This document shows, piece by piece, positions 15,408 through 24,125 of a stretch of DNA of 64,000 nt. A program made the position numbers and the translations under genes. The notes under the pieces are model-generated. The model saw nothing but the letters and a program-made list of their open reading frames with translations. It did not search any database and was not told where the DNA came from. The number at the start of each line of letters is the position of its first letter. Position 1 is the first letter of the stretch. The stretch is from Natranaeroarchaeum sulfidigenes (GTDB taxonomy: Archaea; Halobacteriota; Halobacteria; Halobacteriales; Natronoarchaeaceae). The stretch spans positions 2,356,001 through 2,420,000 of the forward strand of contig NZ_CP064786.1 of the NCBI RefSeq assembly GCF_017094485.1, in the 5' to 3' direction.

Positions 15408-16709
15408 TTAGATACTGTCGAAGATGCCGTCGTCGTCTTCGTCGTCATCGTCGTCACCGATGCCGTTGTCATCGTCGTCGTCACCGATTCCATTATCGTC
15501 GTCTTCGTCGTCGTCACCGATGCCGTTGTCGTCGTCTTCGTCGTCACCGATTCCATTATCGTCGTCTTCGTCGTCGTCACCGATGCCGTTGTCGTCCTCC
15601 TCGTCCTCTGGCATCTCCTCGACCTCCGACTCGGGTGTGAGAGCGTCGACGGTAAGCAACAGGTCGAAGCCTGTATCGACGTCGTTCCCGACACCGTTGT
15701 TCTCGTCGTTGTCACCGACGCCATTGTCGTCGTCCGTCCCAACCCCATTGTCGTCGTCACCGACGCCGTTGTCGTCGTCGTTGTCTTCGTCGTCCATCCC
15801 AACGCCGTTGTCCTCGGTTTCACCGTTCTCCTCTTCGAGGAAGCCGACAGCGAACGCCGAGTAGATCACACCTGCTTCGAGTGTGACATCGAAGTCCGCA
15901 ACCGATTCATCCTCGCCTGCTTCCCGAACTTCGAGGGTGTAGTCGCCCTCCTCGACATCGACGGCTCCGAAGTCGCCAAACGAGAGCCCCTCGACGAGGG
16001 GGTCATCGTCGGCGACAATGTCGACTTCCGGTGCATCGGGTGAGGCGTGGACCGCGCGTACCCGGCTCTCGCCGTCCTCCAGATCGTCGAGATCGACGTC
16101 GAGCACGAGGAGTTCGAGCTCCTGTTCGGCCCCTTCATCAACCTCGCCAACGACGGCGGCGGTCGCGACGCCAGCGGGGACGTCGATTTGCTCATCGATG
16201 ACTGCCTCTTCATCCACATCGACACCGTTGGCGTCATCAGATATCCCGACGTCGTCATCCTCGTCATCCTCACCAAAGCCGTTGTCGTCTTCGTCATCGT
16301 CGTCACCAAAGCCGTTGTCGTCTTCGTCATCGTCGTCACCAAAGCCGTTGTCGTCTTCGTCATCGTCGTCACCAAAGCCGTTGTCGTCTTCGTCGTCCTC
16401 ACCGACACCGTTGTCCTCAACGGGGACGACCTGCACCTGATACTCCCCCTCGAGTAGGACCAGGTAATCGCTGATGTCCCGGAACGCGACGCCTTCGAGG
16501 ACGCGCGCGCCGTTTACGTACACATCAACCTCCGGTGCGTCGGGCGAGGCATGAACCGTATTTACGGCAGCGAACGCCGGATCATCCTCATTGAGGTCGT
16601 TGTCCTCGTCGTCCTCATGTTCGTCTGCGAGCGATACGCCGGTTGCCGATAGCAGTGCCGCGGCGCCGGTGCCTGCGAGCACTGTTCGTCGTGTAATGGG
16701 TGTCGACAT
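15408..16709 (-). CDS. Tat-exported DUF4397 protein with three acidic repeat blocks
   Basis: 433 residues from the ATG at 16709. T-R-R-T-V-L-A-G followed by a hydrophobic Ala/Leu/Gly stretch is a twin-arginine signal. Two DUF4397 domains start at V-H-A-S-P-D-A-P-E-V-D (52-62 and 220-230). Acidic repeats interrupt them: a block of D-N-G-F-G-D-D-D-D-E-D units (about 98-150) inside domain 1, D-N-G-V-G units (299-343) inside domain 2, and D-N-G-I-G units (372-426) as the tail. DUF4397 is an exported adhesive-like fold of unknown role. The Asp/Asn/Gly spacing recalls calcium-binding loops, which is inference. No C-terminal anchor is visible. Confidence 0.9.
   Translation of the reverse strand: MSTPITRRTVLAGTGAAALLSATGVSLADEHEDDEDNDLNEDDPAFAAVNTVHASPDAPEVDVYVNGARVLEGVAFRDISDYLVLLEGEYQVQVVPVEDNGVGEDDEDDNGFGDDDDEDDNGFGDDDDEDDNGFGDDDDEDDNGFGEDDEDDDVGISDDANGVDVDEEAVIDEQIDVPAGVATAAVVGEVDEGAEQELELLVLDVDLDDLEDGESRVRAVHASPDAPEVDIVADDDPLVEGLSFGDFGAVDVEEGDYTLEVREAGEDESVADFDVTLEAGVIYSAFAVGFLEEENGETEDNGVGMDDEDNDDDNGVGDDDNGVGTDDDNGVGDNDENNGVGNDVDTGFDLLLTVDALTPESEVEEMPEDEEDDNGIGDDDEDDDNGIGDDEDDDNGIGDDDEDDDNGIGDDDDDNGIGDDDDDEDDDGIFDSI
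15424..15600. repeat. Tandem repeats coding the D-N-G-I-G tail
   Basis: Imperfect units of about 24-36 bp alternate between two spellings of the same peptide (ATTCCATTATC and ATGCCGTTGTC on the plus strand), showing a higher-order two-unit duplication at the 3' end of the DUF4397 gene. Confidence 0.7.
16279..16400. repeat. 33-bp perfect tandem repeat coding D-N-G-F-G units
   Basis: Three identical 33-bp copies begin at 16279, 16312 and 16345, with a diverging fourth from 16378. Perfect identity at the DNA level indicates recent expansion and possible copy-number variation between strains. Confidence 0.8.
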
Positions 16710-16866
16710 GACTGCATCCAAAGGTTTGACCGCGCCGGTAAAGACCGTAGTTAGTACTCCTGTGAAGATTTGGTTCGTTCGGGTATTCAGCGGCTACCAA
16801 CAGTTGGAGAACAACGGACCGATTCACTCGGATCCGTACGCGTTAGTGGAAAGGTAGTTGCCGACT

Positions 16867-18789
16867 CTAGAGGAACCGGAACGTTTCGAGGTTCTTCGGC
16901 GCGAACGTCCGGATGTTGTGTTCGTGATACAGCGCGGAGGAGAGGTCCTGTGTCGAGGACTCGTCGCCGTGGACACAGAGCACCTTCTCGGGACGCGGGT
17001 TCATCGTCTTCACGAAGTTCATCAGACCCTGTCGGTCGGCGTGACCCGAGAAGCCGTCGACCGTCTCGACGTCCATCTTGAGGCTGATTTTCGATCCACG
17101 GCCGCTCTCGCCGTCGTTGATGGGGACTTCGTCCCAGCCACTCTGGAGGCGACGGCCGAGCGTTCCCTGCGCCTGATAGCCGACGAAGGTGAGCGTGCTC
17201 TCCTCCTCGCTGGCGAGGTGGCGCAGCCAGGACATGATCGGGCCGCCGGTGACCATACCGGAGGTCGTGAGGATGATACAGGGGCCGCCGTCGGCGATCT
17301 CCTGTCGTTCGTCCTCGCCGGCGTCGATGTGGTTGAACTGATCGGCGAGGAACGGGTTCTTGTCCTCGTGGAAGATCCGATCGCGCAGGTCGTCACGCAG
17401 GTACTCGGGGTAAGTCGTATGGATCGCCGTCGCCTCCCAGATCATCCCGTCGAGATGGACCGGCATTTCGGGTATATCGCCGCTGCGCATCGCCTCTTCG
17501 AGGACGAGCATCATCTCCTGCGATCGGCCGACCGCGAACGCGGGGATCAACACCTTCCCACCACGGTCGTGGGTGTCGTTGATGACCTGTTTGAGCCGCT
17601 CCTCGGCGTCGTCCTGATCGGTCTGGTAGTCGTTCCGGCCGCCGTAGGTCGACTCCATCACGAGCGTCTCGACGCGCGGGAAGTCGTTGACTGCGCCGTT
17701 GAACAGACGGGTGTCGTCGTAGTGGATGTCGCCCGAAAACGCGACGTTGTAGAGCCCGTCGCCGATGTGGAAATGGGTGACTGCCGAGCCGAGGATGTGG
17801 CCCGCGTTGTGCATAGTGAGTTTGACGTCCGGCGCGATATCGGTGACGTCGCCGTACTCAAGCGGGATGGTGTGTTTGATCGCCTCCCGGACCTGCTCGG
17901 AGTCGTACGGTGGAGCCCGACCTTCTTTTGCGGCGACATCGAGGTAGTCCAGCTGGAGCAGCCCCATCAGGTCGCGAGTGGGTTCGGTCGTATAGATCGG
18001 CCCGTCGTAGCCGTACTTGAACAGGATCGGAATGAGCGCGGAGTGGTCCAGGTGGGCGTGTGTCAGGACGACTGCATCGAGGTTCTGCGCGCCAGCGCCG
18101 AGCGCCTCGGGCACCTGCAGATACGGCACTTCGCCCTCCGCACCGGGCTTGTCGCCACAGTCGATGAGAATGCGGGTCTCCGGCGTGCTCAGAATGAACG
18201 CCGCACGGCCGACCTCACGACAGCATCCAAGCGTCGTAATGCGAACGTACTCGTCGTCGGACATCTCCTCACGGTGGATCTGTCGCCCGACGCGTTCGAG
18301 GATGTCGCGGCGCTCGTCACGTTCCTGTTTGAGGAAGTTCCGGACGTTCGAGACCGTCGAGGACTCGATCGGCGGCGTCCGGACGACCTCGGGTGTCCAG
18401 CCGACTTCCTTGGTGATGTCCCGGAGCGTCGAGCCGTGGCGACCGATCACCATGCCTGGTTTCTCGGCCTCGATCACGACCTCGCCGGTGTCCTCGTGGA
18501 AGTCGAGATCCGTGACGCCCGCCTCGTCGGGGATGACCTTCATCACCTTCTCTCTGGCGTCACGTGGACGTTCGAGGGCATCGGGATCCGGTCGAACGGT
18601 AATTCGTTTACGCAGCTTGCTGGCGAGCTGTCGAATCAGGTCACCCTGACGCGCGAACTTCTTTGGATCACGCGTGTAGACGACGAGCTCCGGTCCCTCG
18701 TATTTGACATCGGAGACCGTGATATCCGCCGGCAATTCGCTGGTAATCGTTTCGTGTAGGTCGTCGAGTTGTCGATCAACGGAACTCAT
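16867..18789 (-). CDS. Archaeal KH/beta-CASP ribonuclease FttA (aCPSF1), transcription termination factor
   Basis: 640 residues from the ATG at 18789. The N-terminal KH region (1-140, with M-V-I-G-R-H-G at 113-119) is followed by a metallo-beta-lactamase core with T-H-A-H-L-D-H-S (243-250), a beta-CASP insert, and the late G-F-S-G-H-A-D and C-V-H-G motifs. FttA cleaves nascent RNA and ends transcription in archaea, taking the place of a Rho-like factor. Length and domain order match the essential archaeal orthologue. It is monocistronic with a 351-bp upstream region. Confidence 0.96.
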   Translation of the reverse strand: MSSVDRQLDDLHETITSELPADITVSDVKYEGPELVVYTRDPKKFARQGDLIRQLASKLRKRITVRPDPDALERPRDAREKVMKVIPDEAGVTDLDFHEDTGEVVIEAEKPGMVIGRHGSTLRDITKEVGWTPEVVRTPPIESSTVSNVRNFLKQERDERRDILERVGRQIHREEMSDDEYVRITTLGCCREVGRAAFILSTPETRILIDCGDKPGAEGEVPYLQVPEALGAGAQNLDAVVLTHAHLDHSALIPILFKYGYDGPIYTTEPTRDLMGLLQLDYLDVAAKEGRAPPYDSEQVREAIKHTIPLEYGDVTDIAPDVKLTMHNAGHILGSAVTHFHIGDGLYNVAFSGDIHYDDTRLFNGAVNDFPRVETLVMESTYGGRNDYQTDQDDAEERLKQVINDTHDRGGKVLIPAFAVGRSQEMMLVLEEAMRSGDIPEMPVHLDGMIWEATAIHTTYPEYLRDDLRDRIFHEDKNPFLADQFNHIDAGEDERQEIADGGPCIILTTSGMVTGGPIMSWLRHLASEEESTLTFVGYQAQGTLGRRLQSGWDEVPINDGESGRGSKISLKMDVETVDGFSGHADRQGLMNFVKTMNPRPEKVLCVHGDESSTQDLSSALYHEHNIRTFAPKNLETFRFL

Positions 18790-19140
18790 AGTGTAAACGT
18801 CATAGTAGCGTGGTTCGTCCCAGTGAACGCCGATCTCGCGGCAAGCGATGCCGAGACGTCCTGCAGCGACCGGATTCGGGCGGCCTGCGCAAATGCGCCA
18901 GTGACGGATGGGTACGACGAAACCGGCCCATGCCGTCGGATAGCCACAGGGTATGCATACTGAATGATCGGTGTCTCTGGGGGATATGCTCCTGGTATGT
19001 CGGGCTCCTCTCGCGGACTCCGCAAGAGGATCCAGGAAAAACCCGCTTACTCGGCTGTACTCGTCGCATCTTATAAAAATCTTCGCAATAACAGGGGAGA
19101 ATTGAGACAGTAACCGGACGTGACGCGGATCAGAGGGCTG
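18790..19140. other. Divergent intergenic region, promoters only
   Basis: No gene or RNA was recognised. A perfect GTATGCATAC palindrome sits at 18951-18960. A TATA-like box, CTTATAAAAATC (about 19070-19081), is oriented toward the hypothetical gene at 19141 and would give a leader of about 30-40 nt. Confidence 0.35.
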
Positions 19141-19671
19141 ATGACCGAGCATAAACCGATCCGGGCCGAACCGGGAGGCATGCGACTGACACCGGCCACC
19201 GTCGAGCGGGAGTACGAGTGGGTTCGTGCGCGTGACGACATCGTCGTCGACCTCATCAACGACGCGCGCTCTGATCTGGAAGCGATCTTCGAGACGGAGG
19301 TCGCTTCAGTCGACGCCGAGCAGTATCGTCAGGAAGTCGACGCCGTCTTCGCCGACGGTGATCTCGCCGTCAACGTCGCCGCGCTCGTTGCCATACTCCG
19401 CGAGCTCGACGTACAGGACGACTACCCCGGGTTCGTCATCGACGAACTACTCGGCCGGCGGCTCGCTGGCATGATCGCCGGTAACCAGCCGTTCTCCCTG
19501 CTCTGCGAGGCCACGTTTCATTACGCGGACATCCATCACCATCCCGAGAACGGCGATGCTGGTAGCGACGATCTCGACGCCGCGCTCGCAGCGGGCTTCC
19601 AGACGCGCCTGCCAGGCTGGGACTGGACGGAGGCGGAAAGTCCGTTTGCAGTAGCGTCCAGCCGGCAGTGA
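19141..19671 (+). CDS. Conserved-looking hypothetical protein
   Basis: 176 residues from the ATG at 19141; a GTG at 19120 and an internal ATG at 19180 are alternatives. It is acidic, soluble and mostly helical in appearance, without Cys pairs or transmembrane segments. A His-rich spot, H-Y-A-D-I-H-H-H, follows an F-S-L-L-C-E-A-T-F segment, and the C-terminus is W-D-W-rich. High-GC haloarchaeal codon use argues for a real gene. No family was recognised. It precedes the channel-like gene on the same strand by 61 bp. Confidence 0.7.
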   Translation: MTEHKPIRAEPGGMRLTPATVEREYEWVRARDDIVVDLINDARSDLEAIFETEVASVDAEQYRQEVDAVFADGDLAVNVAALVAILRELDVQDDYPGFVIDELLGRRLAGMIAGNQPFSLLCEATFHYADIHHHPENGDAGSDDLDAALAAGFQTRLPGWDWTEAESPFAVASSRQ

Positions 19672-19732
19672 CGATTTCTAACCTTCCTCAAAAATCAGGC
19701 AATTTTTCATCGATGAGTCCTTCACGTGGGCT

Positions 19733-20488
19733 GTGACGCCTGCCGCCAAGGGACCGCTCGCGAACCGACCGTTTCTCCGGCGAGCACTACCGCCAGTAGG
19801 TTCGCTCGTAGCGGTTGTACTTGCCTCGATCGGCGGGTTCGTCCTCCTCGCAGATGTCGGGCCCATCGAGGCCGCCTATTGGCTCATCAGTCCGGCGAAC
19901 ATCGGCATCCACTTCCGGGAGCACGCCGGCCCCGAAACGATCGTCAAGGCCTTTGCCGTCACGAGCCGGGTCGCCCTCGTCGTGGCGAGCCTCTGGATCG
20001 GTCAGACAGTCGTCGCGGCGCTCTTTGGCGGACAGATCACGGAGGAGCTCAAACGCGTGCAACAGGAACGAACAATCGCAAACCTGGAAAATCACACCGT
20101 CGTCTGTGGGTACGGGATGTTCGGGCGAACCGTCGTCGAACAACTGGAGGCCGTCGGGCGGGATATCGTCGTCATCGAACGCGAGCAAGACGTCGTCGTT
20201 CGCGCCGAGCGGGACGGTCACCTCGTCGTCGACGGCGACGCGATCCGAGAGGCAGTACAGCGACGCGCCGCGGTCGACACCGCCGAAACGATCGTTGCAG
20301 GTATCGACGACACGAACGCCAACATCCAGATCGCTATCGTCGCGCGCGAGCTCGCCCCCCGGGCGGAACTCATCGTCCGCATCGGTGATGGCGAGTACGA
20401 GCAGTTAGCACGCCGTGCTGGCGCGGACACCGTCGTCATCCCCGAAATAATGAGTGGAAAAGACGTTGCCGAGGAACTACGCGGGTAG
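19733..20488 (+). CDS. Channel-like membrane protein with TrkA-N/RCK NAD-binding domain
   Basis: 251 residues from a GTG at 19733. Two hydrophobic helices (about 22-42 and 75-100) flank a P-loop-like segment, then R-Q-Q/V-Q-Q-E-R linker sequence leads to a TrkA-N domain beginning H-T-V-V-C-G-Y-G-M-F-G-R (about 122-133), followed by V-V-I-E-R for the NAD ribose. The layout is that of two-helix RCK potassium channels, but no T-x-G-Y-G-D selectivity filter is seen between the helices. It may be a diverged channel or a ligand-sensing relative. Confidence 0.85.
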   Translation: MTPAAKGPLANRPFLRRALPPVGSLVAVVLASIGGFVLLADVGPIEAAYWLISPANIGIHFREHAGPETIVKAFAVTSRVALVVASLWIGQTVVAALFGGQITEELKRVQQERTIANLENHTVVCGYGMFGRTVVEQLEAVGRDIVVIEREQDVVVRAERDGHLVVDGDAIREAVQRRAAVDTAETIVAGIDDTNANIQIAIVARELAPRAELIVRIGDGEYEQLARRAGADTVVIPEIMSGKDVAEELRG

Positions 20489-20603
20489 AGCAACCCGACC
20501 GGTCACCCACTCGACGGACGAGCCGACGTTTCGAGGGGGTCAACGGGAGACTCGTTCGCCCGGATCGGTTCGTCTATTACCCCGGGCGGACACACACCCT
20601 ACA

Positions 20604-22055
20604 ATGAGCGAGCAAGAACTCGGTATCACCGAGAGCAAGGAGTACGCGACCGGCGACTGGTACGCCGAAGTCGTCCAGAAGGCGAAACTCGCGGATTATG
20701 CCCCCATGGGCGGATTTATCGTCACACGCCCACGGGGATATGCACTCTGGGAAGCACTACAGGATCGGCTCGACGGCTGGTTCAAAGAGACCGGCGTGAC
20801 CAACGCCTACTTCCCGATGTTCATCCCCGAAAGCTTCCTCGAACGGGAGAAAGACATCGTCGAAGGGTTCGATCCCGAGGTCGCCTGGGTCACCCACGGC
20901 GGTCACGACGAACTCGAAGAGCGCCTCGCCGTCCGCCCGACCAGCGAGAGTATCATCGCCCCTTTCATGGCCGAGTGGACGCGCAGCCATCGGGACCTCC
21001 CCTTGCGCCTGAACCAGTGGTGTAGCGTGGTCCGGTGGGAAGCCACCGAGACCAAACCCTTCTTCCGCACCAAGGAGTTCCTCTGGCAGGAGGGCCACAC
21101 CGCCCACGAGGACGAGGGCGGAGCCTGGGACGAGACGATGCTCCGGCTCGATCAGTACGAGCAGCTGTTCGAGGACGTCCTCGCGATTCCGGTCATGCGC
21201 GGCCGCAAGCCCGAACACGACAAGTTCCCCGGCGCACACACCACGACGACGGTCGAGGCGCTGATGCCCGACGGGAAGTCCGTCCAGAGCGCGACAAGTC
21301 ACTACCTCGGAACGAGCTTTGCCGAAGCGTTCGATCTCACCTACACCGACGAGAACGAGGACGAACAGGTCGCTCACACCACCTCGTGGGGACTGTCGTG
21401 GCGCTCGCTGGGCGCGCTGATCATGACCCACAGCGACGATCAGGGGCTCGTCCTCCCCCCTACCATCGCACCCACACAGGTCGCGATCGTCCCCATCTGG
21501 CAGGAAGACACGAAAGACGACGTGCTGGAGTACGCCGAGGAGATCGCCGACGAGCTCGAGGCGGCAGGCATCTCCGTCGAACTGGACGACCGGGACGAGC
21601 GCAATCCCGGTTTCAAGTTCAACGAACACGAGCTAAACGGCGTCCCGGTCCGCTTCGAGATCGGCCCCCACGAGGTCGAGGACGAAGAAGTCACGATCGT
21701 CCACCGTCCCGACGGCGAATCGATCGTCGAGGATCGCGAGGATATCGCCGAGACGGCCGAGGAACACTTCGACGACGTGTACGACAAACTGTACGACGCC
21801 GCCGAGGAGAACTTAGAGGAAAACGTCCGCGAGGCCGAGAGCCCGCCCGAGATCCTCGGGACCATCGGCCAGCACGGCGGCTACGTCGAATGTGGCTGGT
21901 GTGGTGACGAGGCCTGCGAGACCGTGATCAAAGACGAGATCGCCGCCGAAATCGTCATGTGCCCGCTCGATCGTGACGAGGAGCCGGTCCACGACAAGTG
22001 TGCGATCTGTGACGATCCCGCCGAGGAGACGGCGTACTTCGCGCGAACGTACTGA
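20604..22055 (+). CDS. proS: Prolyl-tRNA synthetase (archaeal/eukaryotic type)
   Basis: 483 residues from the ATG at 20604; the in-frame extension upstream overlaps the previous gene and is rejected. It charges tRNA-Pro. Class II motifs are visible: motif 2 in R-L-N-Q-W-C-S-V-V-R-W-E with T-K-P-F-F-R-T-K-E-F, the H-T-A-H proline pocket, and motif 3 in T-S-W-G-L-S-W-R-S. The C-terminal domain carries C-G-W-C-G-D-E-A-C and a further C-A-I-C pair, the zinc-binding extension of this type, and ends in the conserved Tyr. Confidence 0.97.
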   Translation: MSEQELGITESKEYATGDWYAEVVQKAKLADYAPMGGFIVTRPRGYALWEALQDRLDGWFKETGVTNAYFPMFIPESFLEREKDIVEGFDPEVAWVTHGGHDELEERLAVRPTSESIIAPFMAEWTRSHRDLPLRLNQWCSVVRWEATETKPFFRTKEFLWQEGHTAHEDEGGAWDETMLRLDQYEQLFEDVLAIPVMRGRKPEHDKFPGAHTTTTVEALMPDGKSVQSATSHYLGTSFAEAFDLTYTDENEDEQVAHTTSWGLSWRSLGALIMTHSDDQGLVLPPTIAPTQVAIVPIWQEDTKDDVLEYAEEIADELEAAGISVELDDRDERNPGFKFNEHELNGVPVRFEIGPHEVEDEEVTIVHRPDGESIVEDREDIAETAEEHFDDVYDKLYDAAEENLEENVREAESPPEILGTIGQHGGYVECGWCGDEACETVIKDEIAAEIVMCPLDRDEEPVHDKCAICDDPAEETAYFARTY

Positions 22056-22059
22056 ACCC

Positions 22060-22139
22060 GCGAATTCGCCTCGATATTCCTGAATTCACGGATCGACATG
22101 GCGGATGCCACGGGGCACTCCGGAAATCGAAACGTTTCG
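22060..22139. promoter_or_regulatory. Three palindromes between proS and the nfeD gene
   Basis: GCGAATTCGC (22060-22069), TGAATTCA (22081-22088) and CGAAACGTTTCG (22128-22139) are perfect palindromes within 80 bp. The last lies 96 bp upstream of the NfeD ATG and could be an operator for the membrane cluster. Confidence 0.3.
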
Positions 22140-22234
22140 TGATCACAAGAGTGCACAGGTCTCTCGAACGACTCCTTGAGGGAGGGGACTTAGCGCGTGA
22201 AAACAGTTAATCCACCGCATCCCCAAAGACGAGT

Positions 22235-22864
22235 ATGGTCTTGCAGGCTATCGACGCGCCGACGCTACTCGTGATCGCAGGGATCATCCTGCTTATGATG
22301 GAAGCGATGGCTCCCGGCGCGAACTTCATCGTCCTCGGCGTCGCCCTGCTGGTGGCGGGATTGCTGGGACTAGCTATCGGTGGCGTACTCGGGGGGCCCG
22401 TCTCGACGCTCGCCCTGGCCGGGATGGTGCTCGTGACCGGCGCTGTCGCCCTGTTTATTTATCGTGAGTTCGATCTCTATGGCGGTACGGAGGCGGGGCA
22501 GACGAGTAACTCGGACTCGCTTACCGGCCAAACTGGCTACGTCACCGAGCGAGTTACGAAAACTGACGGACAGATCAAACTCGAAGAAGGGGGGTTCAAT
22601 CCCTTCTACCAGGCTCGCAGTATGGATCAGGAGATCGAGGAGGGAACGGAAGTGATCGTCGTGGATCCCGGCGGGGGCAACGTGCTCACCGTCGACTCGT
22701 TCGAGCATCTCGACGAAGACGAGATCGACCGGGCGCTCGCTCGCGACCGCGAACTCGGCGAGAGTGACGTCGAACCGGAAGGTGGCGATGAAGACGAAGC
22801 AGAAGCTGTCGACTCGCCTCCGGCAGAGTCCGATAGCACCGAAACCGAACGAGCGACAGAATGA
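22235..22864 (+). CDS. NfeD-like membrane protein
   Basis: 209 residues. Three to four transmembrane helices occupy residues about 8-78, then an OB-fold domain (about 92-160) with L-T-G-Q-T-G-Y-V-T-E and I-E-E-G-T-E-V-I-V-V-D-P-G-G-G-N-V-L-T-V. The tail is acidic and disordered. NfeD proteins pair with stomatin-type SPFH proteins in membrane microdomains; the SPFH gene follows 73 bp downstream and supports the pairing. No serine protease domain is attached, so this is the short NfeD1b-like form. Confidence 0.9.
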   Translation: MVLQAIDAPTLLVIAGIILLMMEAMAPGANFIVLGVALLVAGLLGLAIGGVLGGPVSTLALAGMVLVTGAVALFIYREFDLYGGTEAGQTSNSDSLTGQTGYVTERVTKTDGQIKLEEGGFNPFYQARSMDQEIEEGTEVIVVDPGGGNVLTVDSFEHLDEDEIDRALARDRELGESDVEPEGGDEDEAEAVDSPPAESDSTETERATE

Positions 22865-22937
22865 GACGCTGCCAGTCCTGACTGGTCTGTGATACGAAAC
22901 GAGAAGTATTTTTACGTCCGGATCCGCAATTATTTAT

Positions 22938-24080
22938 ATGGCAGTCACAATTGCCCTGATCGGACTTGGTCCAACCTTGCTGGTCGGACTCGTCCTGTTG
23001 CTCGCGATCGTAACGGTTGCAAGCATGGTCGAGATCGTCGATGCGTACGAAAAGCGTGCACTGACGGTCTTTGGCGAGTACCGAAAACTCCTCCAGCCCG
23101 GTATCAACTTCGTCCCGCCGTTCGTCTCGCGGACGTACGCGTTCGACATGCGTACACAGACGCTTGATGTCCCACGACAGGAGGCGATCACCCGTGACAA
23201 CTCCCCGGTGACCGCCGACGCCGTCGTCTACATCAAGGTGATGGACGCCAAGAAGGCGTTCCTCGAAGTGGACAACTACAAGAAGGCCGTCTCGAACCTC
23301 GCCCAGACCACCCTCCGTGCCGTGCTGGGTGACATGGAACTCGACGACACGCTGAACAAACGCCAGGAGATCAACGCGAAGATCCGAAAGGAACTCGACG
23401 AACCCACCGACGAGTGGGGGATCCGCGTCGAGTCAGTCGAGGTCCGCGAGGTCAACCCCTCCAAGGACGTCCAGCAGGCAATGGAGAAACAGACATCCGC
23501 GGAACGGCGTCGCCGTGCGATGATTCTGGAAGCACAGGGTGAACGACGGAGCGCCGTCGAGAAGGCAGAAGGTGACAAGCAGTCCAACATCATCCGCGCG
23601 CAGGGTGAGAAACAGAGCCAGATCCTCGAAGCACAGGGTGACTCGATTTCGACCGTGCTTCGCGCGAAATCCGCCGAATCGATGGGCGAACGCGCTATTA
23701 TCGATCAGGGGATGGAGACGTTAGAAGAGATCGGCAAGGGCGAATCGACGACCTTCGTCATGCCTCAGGAGCTCACATCCATGATCGGCCGCTACGGCAA
23801 ACACCTCTCGGGGAGTGATGTCCAGCAGCAGACCAGCGCCCTCGACAGTCTGGACTTCGACGACGACACGGCCGAACTGCTCGGCCTGAACGACATCGAG
23901 GAGATCCTCGGCGAGATCGACGAGGAAGCCGAGATGGATATCGAAGCGATGGAAGAAGAGGCCCAGAAGATCAAGGAAGGCAAGGCAGGCACCGGCATCA
24001 AAAGCGCCGACGAAGTGATCGACGAAATGGACGAGGAGATCGAAGAAGGTAACGTCGAACTCGAAGACGAAGTGCAGTAA
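22938..24080 (+). CDS. SPFH/band-7 (stomatin-like) membrane scaffold protein
   Basis: 380 residues. One N-terminal transmembrane helix (about 5-32) is followed by the SPFH domain (V-D-A-Y-E-K-R-A-L-T-V-F-G-E-Y and D-N-S-P-V-T-A-D-A-V-V-Y-I-K-V, to about 185). A coiled-coil stretch with repeated E-A-Q-G-E, K-A-E-G-D and R-A-Q-G-E heptads (about 190-240) should drive oligomerisation. The acidic C-terminus is halophile-specific. It forms a cluster with the NfeD gene before it and the winged-helix gene 45 bp after it. Confidence 0.94.
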   Translation: MAVTIALIGLGPTLLVGLVLLLAIVTVASMVEIVDAYEKRALTVFGEYRKLLQPGINFVPPFVSRTYAFDMRTQTLDVPRQEAITRDNSPVTADAVVYIKVMDAKKAFLEVDNYKKAVSNLAQTTLRAVLGDMELDDTLNKRQEINAKIRKELDEPTDEWGIRVESVEVREVNPSKDVQQAMEKQTSAERRRRAMILEAQGERRSAVEKAEGDKQSNIIRAQGEKQSQILEAQGDSISTVLRAKSAESMGERAIIDQGMETLEEIGKGESTTFVMPQELTSMIGRYGKHLSGSDVQQQTSALDSLDFDDDTAELLGLNDIEEILGEIDEEAEMDIEAMEEEAQKIKEGKAGTGIKSADEVIDEMDEEIEEGNVELEDEVQ

Positions 24081-24125
24081 CCCACCCGAAGCGGTTTTAT
24101 TACGCAGTCCTCTATACCGCAGTAG

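Noticed and set aside
16262-16420. Regular 33-bp repeats that could be mistaken for a CRISPR array
   Set aside because: The copies are head-to-tail without spacers and lie in frame inside a protein gene; no cas genes are present.
16858-18759. Long plus-strand open frame antisense to fttA
   Set aside because: It mirrors the conserved minus-strand FttA gene; long antisense frames are expected in high-GC DNA and it shows no domain.
20454-20603. N-terminal extension of proS
   Set aside because: It overlaps the end of the previous gene and is not protein-like; homologues start at the ATG at 20604.
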